A stretch of DNA of 37,924 nucleotides from Bacillota bacterium (GTDB lineage: Bacteria > Bacillota > Clostridia > Oscillospirales > Ruminococcaceae): positions 1 to 37,924 of the forward strand of contig JAEWAB010000009.1 of the NCBI GenBank assembly GCA_023391875.1. Direction: 5' to 3'. Below are positions 1 to 8,476 of this stretch, in pieces; within the stretch, counting starts at the first letter, position 1; each line of letters begins with the position of its first letter. The translations under genes were made by a program, and so were the position numbers. The notes under the pieces were generated by a model. That model saw only the letters and a program-made list of their open reading frames with translations. It made no database searches and was not told the DNA's origin.

Positions 1-29
1 CAACAACGAGCGCATTCAAACAAAAACGA

Positions 30-60
30 GCCTGACACCGCTCGAAAAACGGCGTCAGGC
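30..60. terminator. Intrinsic terminator hairpin
   Basis: Two 11-base arms (30-40 and 50-60) pair with one G-T wobble around a 9-base loop. Read on the minus strand the stem is followed at once by a T-rich run; on the plus strand the T run is weaker. It probably ends a gene lying left of the window, and may work in both directions. Confidence 0.6.
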
Positions 61-176
61 TGTGTAATTTTATGATATCCTGCGATAGGCTCTTTTTTCC
101 TCTGTCCGTTCACCCTGGTGCGGTGTATTTGGGGCCGGTATCTCTTTTTTATAGGTAATTTCATTGTGCAGACAAC

Positions 177-193
177 CTTAAACAAATCTTAAA
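177..193 (+). promoter_or_regulatory. Direct repeat CTTAAA-N5-CTTAAA, possible response-regulator box
   Basis: Two identical CTTAAA hexamers start 11 bases apart (177 and 188) and end 12 bases before the -35 element of the regulator gene. Direct repeats spaced one helical turn apart are the usual binding pattern of OmpR/PhoB-family regulators, so autoregulation is plausible. This is inference from spacing only. Confidence 0.35.
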
Positions 194-204
194 GAATTTA
201 CCCC

Positions 205-233
205 TTGGTTTTTAATAAAATTTTCCTTACAAT
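205..233 (+). promoter_or_regulatory. Sigma-A-type promoter of the two-component operon
   Basis: TTGGTT (205-210) and TACAAT (228-233) are separated by 17 bases. Transcription would start near 240, just before the GGAGGG ribosome binding site at 245-250. Confidence 0.5.
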
Positions 234-256
234 AGCTATTGAGTGGAGGGTGAGAA

Positions 257-946
257 ATGTTTAACATCTTGATCTGTGACGACGAAGAGGACATTGTCTC
301 GGCGCTGAAAATCTATCTTTCGGCGGAGGGCTACCACCCCGTGGAGGCGTATACCGGCGCGGAGGCCTTGCGTATCATCGAGGGTACGGAGATTCACTTG
401 ATACTGATGGACATCATGATGCCGGAGCTGGACGGTATCGCCGCGACGGCGCGATTGCGGGAGAGCAGCAACATCCCCGTTATCCTGCTTACCGCCAAAA
501 GCGAGGATACCGACAAGGTACTAGGGTTAAATATCGGCGCGGACGATTACATCACCAAGCCGTTTAATCCCGTGGAGCTTCTCGCGCGGGTTAAGGCGCA
601 GCTGCGGCGGTACACCCATCTGGGCGGCATGGTGAAGAGCGAGGATGTGCTGTGCGTGGGGAGCATCAGGCTAAACGACCGTGAAAAGCAGGTGACCCTC
701 GACGACGAGCCGGTGTTGCTGACACCCACGGAGTACGAGATTTTAAAGTTTCTCATGGAAAACCCGGGAAGGGTGTTTTCCTCCGCGCAGATTTACGGCA
801 GGGTGTGGAACGACAACGCCTACAAGGCGGAAGGCACCGTTGCGGTACATATACGGCATCTGCGCGAAAAGCTGGAGATTAACCCCGCCGAGCCGCGATA
901 CCTGAAGGTGGTATGGGGACAAGGCTATAAGATTGAACGGAGGTGA
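257..946 (+). CDS. OmpR/PhoB-family response regulator (VanR-like)
   Basis: This cytoplasmic DNA-binding regulator takes a phosphate from the sensor kinase encoded next to it and controls transcription. The receiver domain (about residues 1-120) keeps the acidic pair D8/D9, the phospho-acceptor D52 (in LMDIMMPELDG), T79 and K101 (ITKPF). A winged-helix trans_reg_C domain follows (about 130-229), with the typical VLLTPTEYEILKFLMENPGR and VAVHIRHLREKLE stretches. The 229-residue length is normal for the family. GGAGGG at 245-250 supports the ATG start. The gene overlaps the kinase start, and its promoter region carries a possible autoregulatory direct repeat. The regulated genes cannot be told from this window. 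Confidence 0.95.
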   Translation: MFNILICDDEEDIVSALKIYLSAEGYHPVEAYTGAEALRIIEGTEIHLILMDIMMPELDGIAATARLRESSNIPVILLTAKSEDTDKVLGLNIGADDYITKPFNPVELLARVKAQLRRYTHLGGMVKSEDVLCVGSIRLNDREKQVTLDDEPVLLTPTEYEILKFLMENPGRVFSSAQIYGRVWNDNAYKAEGTVAVHIRHLREKLEINPAEPRYLKVVWGQGYKIERR

Positions 947-951
947 TGGGT

Positions 952-2874
952 TTGAAAACACTTCAAACCGGTAAGGAATTACAATACGGGCTGGTCGCCA
1001 AAACAGCCGCGGTCATCCTGTTTGTGCTGATGGTGATCCTATCGGTGGGGTCATCGGTAGGGATTGTCTACATGGCGCGGGAGGGCTACTACATAAACGG
1101 GTTCAGCTTCTACGATACAAGCACCTGTAGAGACATTACAGAAGGTAACGCAAACACCGTTTTTTATAGCTACTATTTAAAGAGTGCGAAGTCCATTAAA
1201 ACTGCGGAAGATTTAGTAGCTATAAAAGAATACGATAAACGATTTTTAACAGATAACAGCAATTTGTGTTTCACAATTGTTAACTATGACGGGGTTGAGG
1301 TTTTTTCTAACTATTCTGAGCAAGAATTCGGGCTGCAGCGCAGTTATCACTACAATAACTTCATCGTCAATATTTATGTTAAAAATCCCATCACGGCAAA
1401 AGACAACTATTATGCGTCTTATCAAATCTGTAATATGCTTTATTCCTTACGATATATACTCATCGTCATAGCTGTACTCTCCGCTGCTGCTGCGGTTGCG
1501 TTGTTAATCTTTATGCTGCACGCGGCGGGGCGCCGAAAGGGGCACGAAGGGATTGTATTAAACGGGCAGGATAAGGTTCCGTTTGACCTTTATCTGCTCG
1601 TGACCGTGATGGTGCCAATCTACGGTATGTTATACCTAAACACCAATCTCTTTTACACGCTGACCACCCTTCAGCAGATTATCGCAGGCAGTACTCTTGC
1701 CCTTATCGCACTGCTGCTCGTACTCGCGCTGCTGATTACCTTTGCTGCTCGGGCAAAGGCGGGTAAATGGTGGCAAAACACGGTTATTTACAGGGTACTG
1801 AAGCTGCTTTACAAGGGCCTGCGTTTTATGGGCAGAATACTCGGCACACTGTTTGCGAACCTGCCGGTTATCTGGAAGGTGGGGCTCGGCTTTTTGGGCT
1901 ACCTGCTTATAAACGCCGTGCTGCTTTACGGCTGCAGCGAAACCGTCCGGCTCCCCGTGCCGTTATTTTTGCTGCTGATGTTTAACTTTGATACGCTGGT
2001 GGGGCTGTGTTATATCGCGCTTCTGATGCACCGGCTTAAAAAGGGCGGAGAGCGGATGGCCGCAGGCGATTACCGGCAAAAGATTGACACCCGTTACATG
2101 GTGTGGGATTTTAAGGCGCATGCCGAGACGCTCAACAACATCGGCGGCGGGATGTCGGCGGCGGTGGAGGAGCGGCTGAAAAGCGAGCGCCTGAAAACCG
2201 AGCTGATCACCAATGTTTCGCATGATATCAAAACGCCGCTTACCTCTATTGTAAACTATGTCGACCTGCTCAAGAAGGAACAGATCGACAACGAGAACGC
2301 TCAAAAATATCTGGAGGTGCTCGACAGACAGTCGGCGCGGATGAAAAAGCTAATCGAAGATTTGGTGGAAGCCTCGAAGGCCTCTACCGGAAATATCGCG
2401 GTTAACGCGGTGCAAACCAACCTTGTGGAGCTTTTAAACCAGTCTCTCGGTGAATACGCCGAGCGGTTTGAGCAGTGCGGGCTTGTACCCGTCCTACGGA
2501 CGCCGCAGAACGATATCGTCGTTCTTGCCGACGGCAGGCTATTGTGGCGGGTGTTTGACAACGTACTGAACAACATCTGCAAGTATTCGCTGCAGGGCAC
2601 ACGGGTGTATCTGGATATCGCGCTAAACGATAAGCAGGTGACGGTCTCCTTTAAAAACATCTCGAACTACCCGCTGAATGTCTCCGCCGACGAACTGCTC
2701 GAGCGGTTTGTACGGGGCGACAGCGCCCGCACCACCGAAGGCAGCGGGCTGGGGCTTGCGATTGCCAAAAGCCTTACCGAGCTGCAAAACGGCCGCTTTG
2801 ACCTTTCGGTGGACGGCGACCTATTTAAGGTGACGGTTACGTTTGAGCGTATCGATCACGCGCAGAACGGATAA
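952..2874 (+). CDS. Multi-pass membrane sensor histidine kinase
   Basis: Partner of the preceding regulator. One N-terminal membrane helix is followed by about 120 extracellular residues, a second helix near residue 170, and about four more hydrophobic segments up to about residue 360. Next come a HAMP-like linker, a HisKA domain with the phosphorylated histidine near residue 424 (VSHDIKTPLTS), an N box (VFDNVLNNICKYS) and a G box (GSGLGLAIAKSL). The start is uncertain: the strong site CGGAGGTGAT (938-947) is best spaced for TTG at 952. GTG 943 and ATG 946 in the same frame overlap the regulator stop but lie too close to that site. The extracellular segment (about 1110-1480) is visibly more A/T-rich than the rest, which suggests a separately evolving sensor part. 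The ligand is unknown. Confidence 0.93.
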   Translation: MKTLQTGKELQYGLVAKTAAVILFVLMVILSVGSSVGIVYMAREGYYINGFSFYDTSTCRDITEGNANTVFYSYYLKSAKSIKTAEDLVAIKEYDKRFLTDNSNLCFTIVNYDGVEVFSNYSEQEFGLQRSYHYNNFIVNIYVKNPITAKDNYYASYQICNMLYSLRYILIVIAVLSAAAAVALLIFMLHAAGRRKGHEGIVLNGQDKVPFDLYLLVTVMVPIYGMLYLNTNLFYTLTTLQQIIAGSTLALIALLLVLALLITFAARAKAGKWWQNTVIYRVLKLLYKGLRFMGRILGTLFANLPVIWKVGLGFLGYLLINAVLLYGCSETVRLPVPLFLLLMFNFDTLVGLCYIALLMHRLKKGGERMAAGDYRQKIDTRYMVWDFKAHAETLNNIGGGMSAAVEERLKSERLKTELITNVSHDIKTPLTSIVNYVDLLKKEQIDNENAQKYLEVLDRQSARMKKLIEDLVEASKASTGNIAVNAVQTNLVELLNQSLGEYAERFEQCGLVPVLRTPQNDIVVLADGRLLWRVFDNVLNNICKYSLQGTRVYLDIALNDKQVTVSFKNISNYPLNVSADELLERFVRGDSARTTEGSGLGLAIAKSLTELQNGRFDLSVDGDLFKVTVTFERIDHAQNG

Positions 2875-2910
2875 CTATTTGGGAAATCAAATTTATTGTA
2901 AATTATATTT

Positions 2911-3759
2911 TTACTGCTCTTGGCCTGTATGCCGTTGTATAAACCAGTCGATGAGGCTTCGCGAGATGCTGATGGGGTTGGGAATGTTGGGCAGGTGATC
3001 GGCGGTATACCAGCCCGCCGCCTCAATCTCTTTATGGTCGACCTCAATCTCGCCACCCGCGTATTCCGCAGTGAAGGCCACCATCAGAGAGCAGGAATAG
3101 GGCCACGGCTGGCTGCCGAAATAGCGGATATTCTTCACCGCGATGCCGACTTCCTCGCTGAGCTCCCGCCGCACGCATTCCTCCAGAGTTTCGCCGGGCT
3201 CGGTATACCCCGCTATCACGCTGTACATATTGTCTTTAAAATGCGCCGCGTGGGCAAGCAGCAGGGTGTCTCCCCTTTCCACCGCCACGATGATGGCGGG
3301 AGACACCGTCGGGTAAACCACCGCGCCGCAGTTCGGGCAGCATTTTGCCCGCTCGTCCGCCTTATCCTCGCTGGGTGCACCGCACCGGCCGCAAAAGCGA
3401 TTCATGCTGTGCCAGTGGACTATCTGCAAGGCGCGACCCGCCAGCAGGAATATCCCGTCCTCCATACAGCCAAAGAGCGCGCGAAGCTCCTCAAAACGGG
3501 TTTCCTCCGGCAGCACCGCATCTGCCGCAATCCCGCCCGTAAAGCAGGGCCTGCCGTCGAGCGTACCTAAATACAGCGGCTGCTCCGGCTTGAGGTGAAA
3601 CCTAGCCAAGTCCATGGCGGTGGGCAGCTGCGGGCAATCTGCCAAACCGTAAACCAGCAGCTTATCCTGCATAAACAGAAACCAGAGCGTGTCCTCCCCT
3701 GTGGGGCCTGTGGGGTTTACCTCTGGCTGGTAGCGTGTGTAGATGCTTTCCTGAATCAT
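2911..3759 (-). CDS. nudC: NADH pyrophosphatase, Nudix family (NudC)
   Basis: It hydrolyses NAD(H) to NMN(H) and AMP; relatives also remove NAD caps from RNA. The 282 residues show the NudC layout: a variable N-terminal domain, a zinc ribbon with C123, C126, C141 and C144, and a Nudix domain. The Nudix box runs from G184 to I206 and fits G-x5-E-x7-R-E-U-x-E-E-x-G-U exactly. The SQPWP motif at 216-220 is the mark of the NADH-specific subfamily. It is monocistronic and convergent with the sensor kinase, only 36 bases apart, with no clear hairpin between them. The ribosome site is weak (a GAGAGGC about 11 bases upstream). Confidence 0.95.
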   Translation of the reverse strand: MIQESIYTRYQPEVNPTGPTGEDTLWFLFMQDKLLVYGLADCPQLPTAMDLARFHLKPEQPLYLGTLDGRPCFTGGIAADAVLPEETRFEELRALFGCMEDGIFLLAGRALQIVHWHSMNRFCGRCGAPSEDKADERAKCCPNCGAVVYPTVSPAIIVAVERGDTLLLAHAAHFKDNMYSVIAGYTEPGETLEECVRRELSEEVGIAVKNIRYFGSQPWPYSCSLMVAFTAEYAGGEIEVDHKEIEAAGWYTADHLPNIPNPISISRSLIDWFIQRHTGQEQ

Positions 3760-3810
3760 ATTGTTTGTCTGCCTCTCGTTGCAATGCTAGAATTGTGAAT
3801 CACCATATTG

Positions 3811-3819
3811 ATTATACCA
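3811..3819 (-). promoter_or_regulatory. Extended -10 promoter for nudC
   Basis: On the minus strand the sequence reads TGGTATAAT, a TGn-extended perfect -10 hexamer, about 50 bases upstream of the nudC start. No good -35 is seen, as is common for extended -10 promoters. Confidence 0.45.
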
Positions 3820-3979
3820 TACAACTGCAAGGGGTCGTCTGTAAATGCAGCCGACCTCTTGTTTTTTGTTCTGCCCGTATCTTGTCTGCCTTGGGTATTT
3901 TGTACCGCCGATATGGAAACAATAGAAGAAATACCTCATGGAGAACAAAGAGGCATTTTATATGGCAGGAGGATAGACC

Positions 3980-4534
3980 ATGGGGCACAAAAATTATATA
4001 CTGCTGATCGAAATCTTTTACACCGTGGGCGCCGCGATCGCTATCGTTTGGTTTGCGCGTAAAAAGATATATGACCACCTGCTGGAGTGTGTGCTCGTCT
4101 ACGCCCTGCTGACCGCTTACCTGTATTTTGAGTACAGGGCGGTATTCTATACGCCCGCGTTTATTCTTGCGCTGGTAATCCTCACGGTTTTAACGCACAC
4201 CCTGCTGGGCGAATGCGTAGACCTTTACCATAAGTCCATGGTCTTTGACCGCTACCTGCATTTGGGCGGCTCGTTTTCGTTTGCGCTGTTTGCCTATTCT
4301 ATCATCAACCACCTTTTGCGGCCTGTTGGTCTTCACTGGCTGTATGTCGCACTGTTTGTTACGGCGCTCGGTATGGCGATTGGCGTTATATTTGAGATTA
4401 TGGAGTATCTACACGACGTTCGGTCACCAAAAAAGCCTGCCAGCCAGCACGGGCTGAAGGACACGGACACCGACCTGATTTTTAACACCATCGGCTCGGT
4501 GCTTGCCGGTATAGCCTCGATATTTGTATTTTGA
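3980..4534 (+). CDS. YjdF/DUF2238-like integral membrane protein
   Basis: A 184-residue membrane protein with about five or six hydrophobic helices and no signal peptide. The central DRYLHLGGSFSFALF and the C-terminal FEIMEYLHD...KDTDTDLIFNTIGS match the pattern of the YjdF (DUF2238) family, where acidic residues and a D-T-x-x-D-x-x-x-x-x-x-G stretch sit at the end of a helix. The biochemical role of that family is not established. AGGAGGA at 3967-3973, six bases before the ATG, fixes the start. It appears monocistronic: an intrinsic hairpin follows at 4643-4692, before the next promoter. Confidence 0.75.
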   Translation: MGHKNYILLIEIFYTVGAAIAIVWFARKKIYDHLLECVLVYALLTAYLYFEYRAVFYTPAFILALVILTVLTHTLLGECVDLYHKSMVFDRYLHLGGSFSFALFAYSIINHLLRPVGLHWLYVALFVTALGMAIGVIFEIMEYLHDVRSPKKPASQHGLKDTDTDLIFNTIGSVLAGIASIFVF

Positions 4535-4642
4535 TGATACGCTAAAACAATATCGTAAGCTCAGTAAACATAGTGTGCAACGTAGCAAGATTTCCCACGG
4601 CTACTGCGCATCTACTGTTGCGGATGATTCAGTGTGCAGAAG

Positions 4643-4692
4643 ACGATACCCGCAAGGTTGGCGCAAAGCCGTCCTTACAGGCATCGTTTTAT
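4643..4692 (+). terminator. Terminator-like compound hairpin
   Basis: Outer arms 4643-4650 and 4680-4687 pair over 8 positions with one A-C mismatch. Inner AAGG/CCTT and GGC/GCC pairs close a GCAAA loop, and a T-rich tail (TTTTATATTTAT) follows. It most likely ends the DUF2238-like transcript and insulates the promoter that starts 25 bases later. Confidence 0.5.
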
Positions 4693-4716
4693 ATTTATAC
4701 AATTATTCGTAAAATA

Positions 4717-4746
4717 TTGACATAATGTAACATTTCATAATATAAT
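4717..4746 (+). promoter_or_regulatory. Strong sigma-A promoter of the exopolysaccharide operon
   Basis: TTGACA (4717-4722) and TATAAT (4741-4746) are both exact consensus hexamers with an 18-base spacer. The start would be near 4753, leaving a leader of about 38 bases before wecB. The ribosome site is AGGGGAT at 4777-4783. Confidence 0.8.
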
Positions 4747-4790
4747 AAATTTGAAATTTTTAGTCGAAAACGTTTTAGGGGATAACATAT

Positions 4791-5882
4791 ATGAAAAGGG
4801 TTCTCCTAATATTCGGTACAAGGCCGGAGGCCATAAAAATGTGCCCGCTTGTGAAGGAACTGAAGGCACGCCAAGGGATTGAGACCCTCGTGTGTGTATC
4901 GGGGCAGCACCGGCAGATGCTGGACCAGGTGCTGGGAGCGTTTGACGTAACCCCCGAATACGACCTTTCAATTATGAAGGAGCGGCAGACCCTTTTCGAC
5001 ATTACCTCAGGTATCCTTAACCGCGTAGGGGCGGTGCTGCAAGAGGTTCAACCGGATATAGCGCTCGTGCACGGCGACACCTCCACCTCCTTTGCCGCGG
5101 CGCTCGCATGCTTTTATCTGCAGATACCGGTGGGGCATGTGGAGGCGGGCCTGCGCACACATAACCTTTACTCCCCCTACCCCGAGGAGTTTAACCGGCA
5201 GGCAGTAGGCATTATCGCGAAATACCACTTCGCGCCCACGCAGGACGCGAAAGGCAACCTGGTACGCGAGGGCAAGAACCCTGATGATATCTACGTAACC
5301 GGCAATACGGCCATTGACGCGCTCAAAACCACGGTGCGCGCCGATTACCGCCACGAGCAGCTCGATTGGGCGGCTGGCAGCCGCTTAATTTTGATTACCG
5401 CGCACCGCCGCGAGAACCTTGGCGAGCCGATGCGCAATATGTTTCGCGCCATTCGCCGCATTGTGGATGAGCACCCCGATACCAAGGCGATCTACCCCAT
5501 CCATTTAAACCCCGCCGTGCGGGCGCTTGCAAACGAAGCCCTGCAAGGCAGCGAACGCATCCGCCTGATTGAACCGCTGGATGTTCTGGATTTTCACAAC
5601 TTTCTCGCCCGCTCCTATCTGGTTTTAACCGACAGCGGCGGCATTCAGGAGGAAGCACCCTCTCTCGGCAAGCCGGTGCTGGTTATGCGCGATACCACCG
5701 AGCGCCCCGAGGGGGTAAAGGCCGGTACGCTCCGGCTGGTGGGAACGCAGCAGGCAGCCATCTACGACACATTTCGGCTGCTGCTTACGGATAAGGCCGC
5801 GTACGAGCGGATGAGCCATGCCTCTAACCCCTATGGCGACGGCTTTGCGAGCAGGCGCATCGCGGATATTCTCATCGGATAA
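4791..5882 (+). CDS. wecB: UDP-N-acetylglucosamine 2-epimerase, non-hydrolysing
   Basis: It interconverts UDP-GlcNAc and UDP-ManNAc in the cytoplasm and so supplies activated N-acetylmannosamine. The 363 residues cover the whole GT-B-fold family length. Visible family signatures are GTRPEAIKMCPL at the N terminus, HGDT with D96, HVEAGLRT with E118, YPEEFNRQ (E132/E133), TAHRREN with H205, and DSGGIQEEA for UDP binding. By comparison with the E. coli enzyme these acidic residues and the histidine form the active site. It is the first gene after a consensus promoter and sits 96 bases before the next gene with no terminator between. It is therefore probably the precursor-supply gene of the exopolysaccharide operon downstream. 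Confidence 0.95.
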   Translation: MKRVLLIFGTRPEAIKMCPLVKELKARQGIETLVCVSGQHRQMLDQVLGAFDVTPEYDLSIMKERQTLFDITSGILNRVGAVLQEVQPDIALVHGDTSTSFAAALACFYLQIPVGHVEAGLRTHNLYSPYPEEFNRQAVGIIAKYHFAPTQDAKGNLVREGKNPDDIYVTGNTAIDALKTTVRADYRHEQLDWAAGSRLILITAHRRENLGEPMRNMFRAIRRIVDEHPDTKAIYPIHLNPAVRALANEALQGSERIRLIEPLDVLDFHNFLARSYLVLTDSGGIQEEAPSLGKPVLVMRDTTERPEGVKAGTLRLVGTQQAAIYDTFRLLLTDKAAYERMSHASNPYGDGFASRRIADILIG

Positions 5883-5978
5883 CCTTAATGGACGTTCAAT
5901 ACCGGTTAAATTGCTCAAAGCTTTCAGTGGCATAACGTTTGTGCGGCCTTTTAGGAATCGGCTAAGGGGGGATTTCGT

Positions 5979-7589
5979 GTGGACGACAGCGGCGGTCTCT
6001 ATAACCGGCTTGCCGGGATACTGAGCAGAATCTCCGCCTTTTTCCGCTTTCTGTGGGGCAAGCGCAAGACCTTAAACGCCTACATGCACGGAAGGTACTC
6101 AAGTACAATGGTCGGCGTCTGCGCTGCCGCTTTGTGCGCGCTGCTGCTTACAATCATGCTGTTCATCCCCCCCTATCTCGGCGTTGCGGGCGACGGCTCC
6201 ATCGCGGTGACGAAGGTGATGAACGCCTCCGGGCTTGCCTACCTGCCCAAGGACGCCGACAAGGTTTATAACGACTACTATATACGTACCTATCAGCAAA
6301 CTTCCCCCATCGAAACCAGCCGCTCCGTCCATGTCGCGTTCATCAAGGCCGCTATCCTGCTGGACAACCTGTTAACGCGCGACAGCCTGTTTGACCTGCG
6401 CTTTTTGGCACTGCTGTACGGGCTTTTGTACATCCCCGCGGTGGGCATACTAATCAAAGAGGCCGCAAGCAGGGTCGTCTATTTTTCCGAAAGCGTCGTG
6501 GTCGGCCTGCTGGGGGTCATCATCTTTGCCGATGTGTCGTACATCACCTATTTTTCCTCCTTTTACCCCGAGGCGCTTTGGTATGTGCTACTTTTATACG
6601 CGGTGGCCGCGGCCGCCGGCTTTCAGGAGGAACGCAAGAGCAACCTCGCTTTTTTAGCGGTGTTTACCGCCGCCGGGGTGCTGCTCTGCCTTACCCGCCG
6701 GCAGTGCGCGATGCTCGGCCTGTTGCTGGCGGCGTTTCTGCTCAAACAGCTCGTGATTAAAAAGGAGCTGACCTGGCGGATATTGACGGTCGCCTCATCC
6801 GCAGTCTTGATTGCCGCGTGCCTCTTCTCCCAGTTTGAGCTGCCCGACGATTTTACCCAAACTAACAAACTGCACGCCATGACGCGGGGGGTGCTGCTGC
6901 AGAGCGATAACCCTGAAGAAACACTCTCCGAATTTGGGATAGACCCGCGCTACTCGATACTGAGTGATATCTCCGCCTACGACTACTACCCCGTTGTGGA
7001 GGGCGAGGGTACGGTGCTGAAAAAGGATTTCTTCGATCAATACGACACCTTTGATGTATCGATACACTACCTGAAGCACCCGTTTTCGCTGGTTGCCATG
7101 CTGGATCTTTCGGTGAAGGCCTCGATGAGCATCGCGCGCAGCTACTGCGGGAACTTTGAGGAAAGCACCGGTATGCCCAGGATGGCAAAGAGCATCTTCT
7201 GGTCGGCCTTCAGCATCTTCAAAGACCGCTCCGCGCCGAAAACCATCGGCTTTGTGGTGGTGCTAGTGATCGGGTATCTTTCCCTTTTAGGCAGGCGTTT
7301 TTCGATACGAAAAAGACGCATCCGCAGACGCAGCATCATGCTGGATCTGCTGGTGATGATTACGGTAATAGGGCTTGCGCAGGCGTTTTTAATCATCGTA
7401 AAAAGCGGCGACGCGGAGATGATACGCTACGGCTTCTTTGTCGGCGCATCGATAGACCTGCTGATATTCTTTGTGCTGACAGAGCTTTTGCACCGGCTGA
7501 ATATCCTTGAATCGGGGGAAACGCCTGAAGAGATGCCCCGAGCCTCTACTGACAGGAACAAGATAAGCAGAAAATTCAGGAAGGCGTGA
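5979..7589 (+). CDS. Large polytopic membrane protein, GT-C-like glycosyltransferase candidate
   Basis: A 536-residue protein with roughly ten or more hydrophobic segments. After a cytoplasmic N-terminal tail and one membrane helix comes an outside-facing loop with GVAGDGSIAVTKVMNASG and NDYYIRTYQQ, then a second loop near FSSFYPEALWYV. An acidic residue in the first large loop plus many helices is the general plan of GT-C enzymes that use lipid-linked sugars. I do not recognise a named family, so the function is inferred from layout and context. It starts with GTG after AAGGGGGGAT (5964-5973) and ends in a GTGA overlap with the GGDEF-like gene, which indicates translational coupling. It might instead be a structural or transport subunit of the polymer machinery. 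Confidence 0.75.
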   Translation: MDDSGGLYNRLAGILSRISAFFRFLWGKRKTLNAYMHGRYSSTMVGVCAAALCALLLTIMLFIPPYLGVAGDGSIAVTKVMNASGLAYLPKDADKVYNDYYIRTYQQTSPIETSRSVHVAFIKAAILLDNLLTRDSLFDLRFLALLYGLLYIPAVGILIKEAASRVVYFSESVVVGLLGVIIFADVSYITYFSSFYPEALWYVLLLYAVAAAAGFQEERKSNLAFLAVFTAAGVLLCLTRRQCAMLGLLLAAFLLKQLVIKKELTWRILTVASSAVLIAACLFSQFELPDDFTQTNKLHAMTRGVLLQSDNPEETLSEFGIDPRYSILSDISAYDYYPVVEGEGTVLKKDFFDQYDTFDVSIHYLKHPFSLVAMLDLSVKASMSIARSYCGNFEESTGMPRMAKSIFWSAFSIFKDRSAPKTIGFVVVLVIGYLSLLGRRFSIRKRRIRRRSIMLDLLVMITVIGLAQAFLIIVKSGDAEMIRYGFFVGASIDLLIFFVLTELLHRLNILESGETPEEMPRASTDRNKISRKFRKA

Positions 7590-8476
7590 TCGTCGCGATG
7601 AAAGTGAAGAGTCTTATAAGCGGCAAAATGAGCAGCGCCCATATCATGCAAGACTTGGGCATTCTGTTCTTGCTGATCTGCCTGTTTGTCGCAAGCCTTA
7701 TTACCGCAAACGTCCCGGAATCCTTTACCGTGCAATATGTTCTTTTGCTGCTGGGGCTATTTCTGGTCGTGCTGCTGGCGGCCTACAAGGTGAACTATCT
7801 TGCCACCGTCTGCGCGGGGTTTGAGGTGCTGGTGTTTCTGGTATATAAAATCTACAACGCCTCCGCGAACGATACGTCTATTGTCTGGACGGATTATCTG
7901 TGGCTGTTCCTTCCCCTGCTGACCCTCGGCTCGATGCTGCTTTTTCTACGCGCCAACACCCGCATTGAGCTTGCAAACGACGTGCTGAGAGAACAGGTTG
8001 AAGAACTGGTGATGATCAACCCGCTTACCGGGCTGTACAACCTGCGCAGCCTTTATAACGATTTAGAGCGCGATATGGCGCACGCCGCGCGGCATGACCT
8101 GCCCCTTTCGCTGCTCATCCTTCGCCTGCGATACGAGGCGGAGCTGCGCTCGATTCTCAGCAAAAACAGCTACGAGCAGCTTTTGCAGCGGCTGGCCACC
8201 ATCGTGGAGGACCTGCTGCGCAGGGAGGACAAGGTCTACTCCATCGATTCTTCGGGGGGCATCGGCATCATCCTAACCAGCGATAAAGCGGGCGTAGAGG
8301 TGGTAATGAGCCGCATTAAGCACTGTATTTCGGAAAAGAACGCCTTTGCGGGCATTACCGATAAGCCGATCAAGGTTGAGATTTCTATGGGCGCCTTTCA
8401 GTACGACAAGAGCGTCATTCACAACGCCATGGAATTTAAACAAAGGGCCGAGGGTGAGATTCAATATGACGTTTAA
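7586..8476 (+). CDS. Degenerate GGDEF protein, probable c-di-GMP receptor (YdaK/PssE-like)
   Basis: Four membrane helices (about residues 21-121) are followed by a GGDEF-fold domain (about 140-296). The domain begins in the usual way (NPLTGLYNLRSL), but the catalytic signature is replaced by DSSGGI (221-226) and the metal-binding aspartates of the first strand by ILRLR. It therefore should not make c-di-GMP. An RxxD sequence (R212-D215) remains just before the degenerate signature, where the c-di-GMP-binding inhibitory site lies in active cyclases. The layout matches B. subtilis YdaK, a c-di-GMP receptor that switches on exopolysaccharide synthesis. The GTG start overlaps the upstream stop; ATG at 7598 is the alternative. 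The last 11 bases overlap the DUF2334 gene. Confidence 0.88.
   Translation: MIVAMKVKSLISGKMSSAHIMQDLGILFLLICLFVASLITANVPESFTVQYVLLLLGLFLVVLLAAYKVNYLATVCAGFEVLVFLVYKIYNASANDTSIVWTDYLWLFLPLLTLGSMLLFLRANTRIELANDVLREQVEELVMINPLTGLYNLRSLYNDLERDMAHAARHDLPLSLLILRLRYEAELRSILSKNSYEQLLQRLATIVEDLLRREDKVYSIDSSGGIGIILTSDKAGVEVVMSRIKHCISEKNAFAGITDKPIKVEISMGAFQYDKSVIHNAMEFKQRAEGEIQYDV

Noticed and set aside
2301..2660. Long minus-strand frames inside the sensor kinase and similar shadows in the other large genes
   Set aside because: They run opposite to genes with clear motifs and show no family resemblance of their own; they result from G/C-rich codon bias.
3808..4062. Plus- and minus-strand open frames in the nudC/DUF2238 spacer
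   Set aside because: They overlap the well-supported membrane protein gene and its ribosome site and show no domain pattern.
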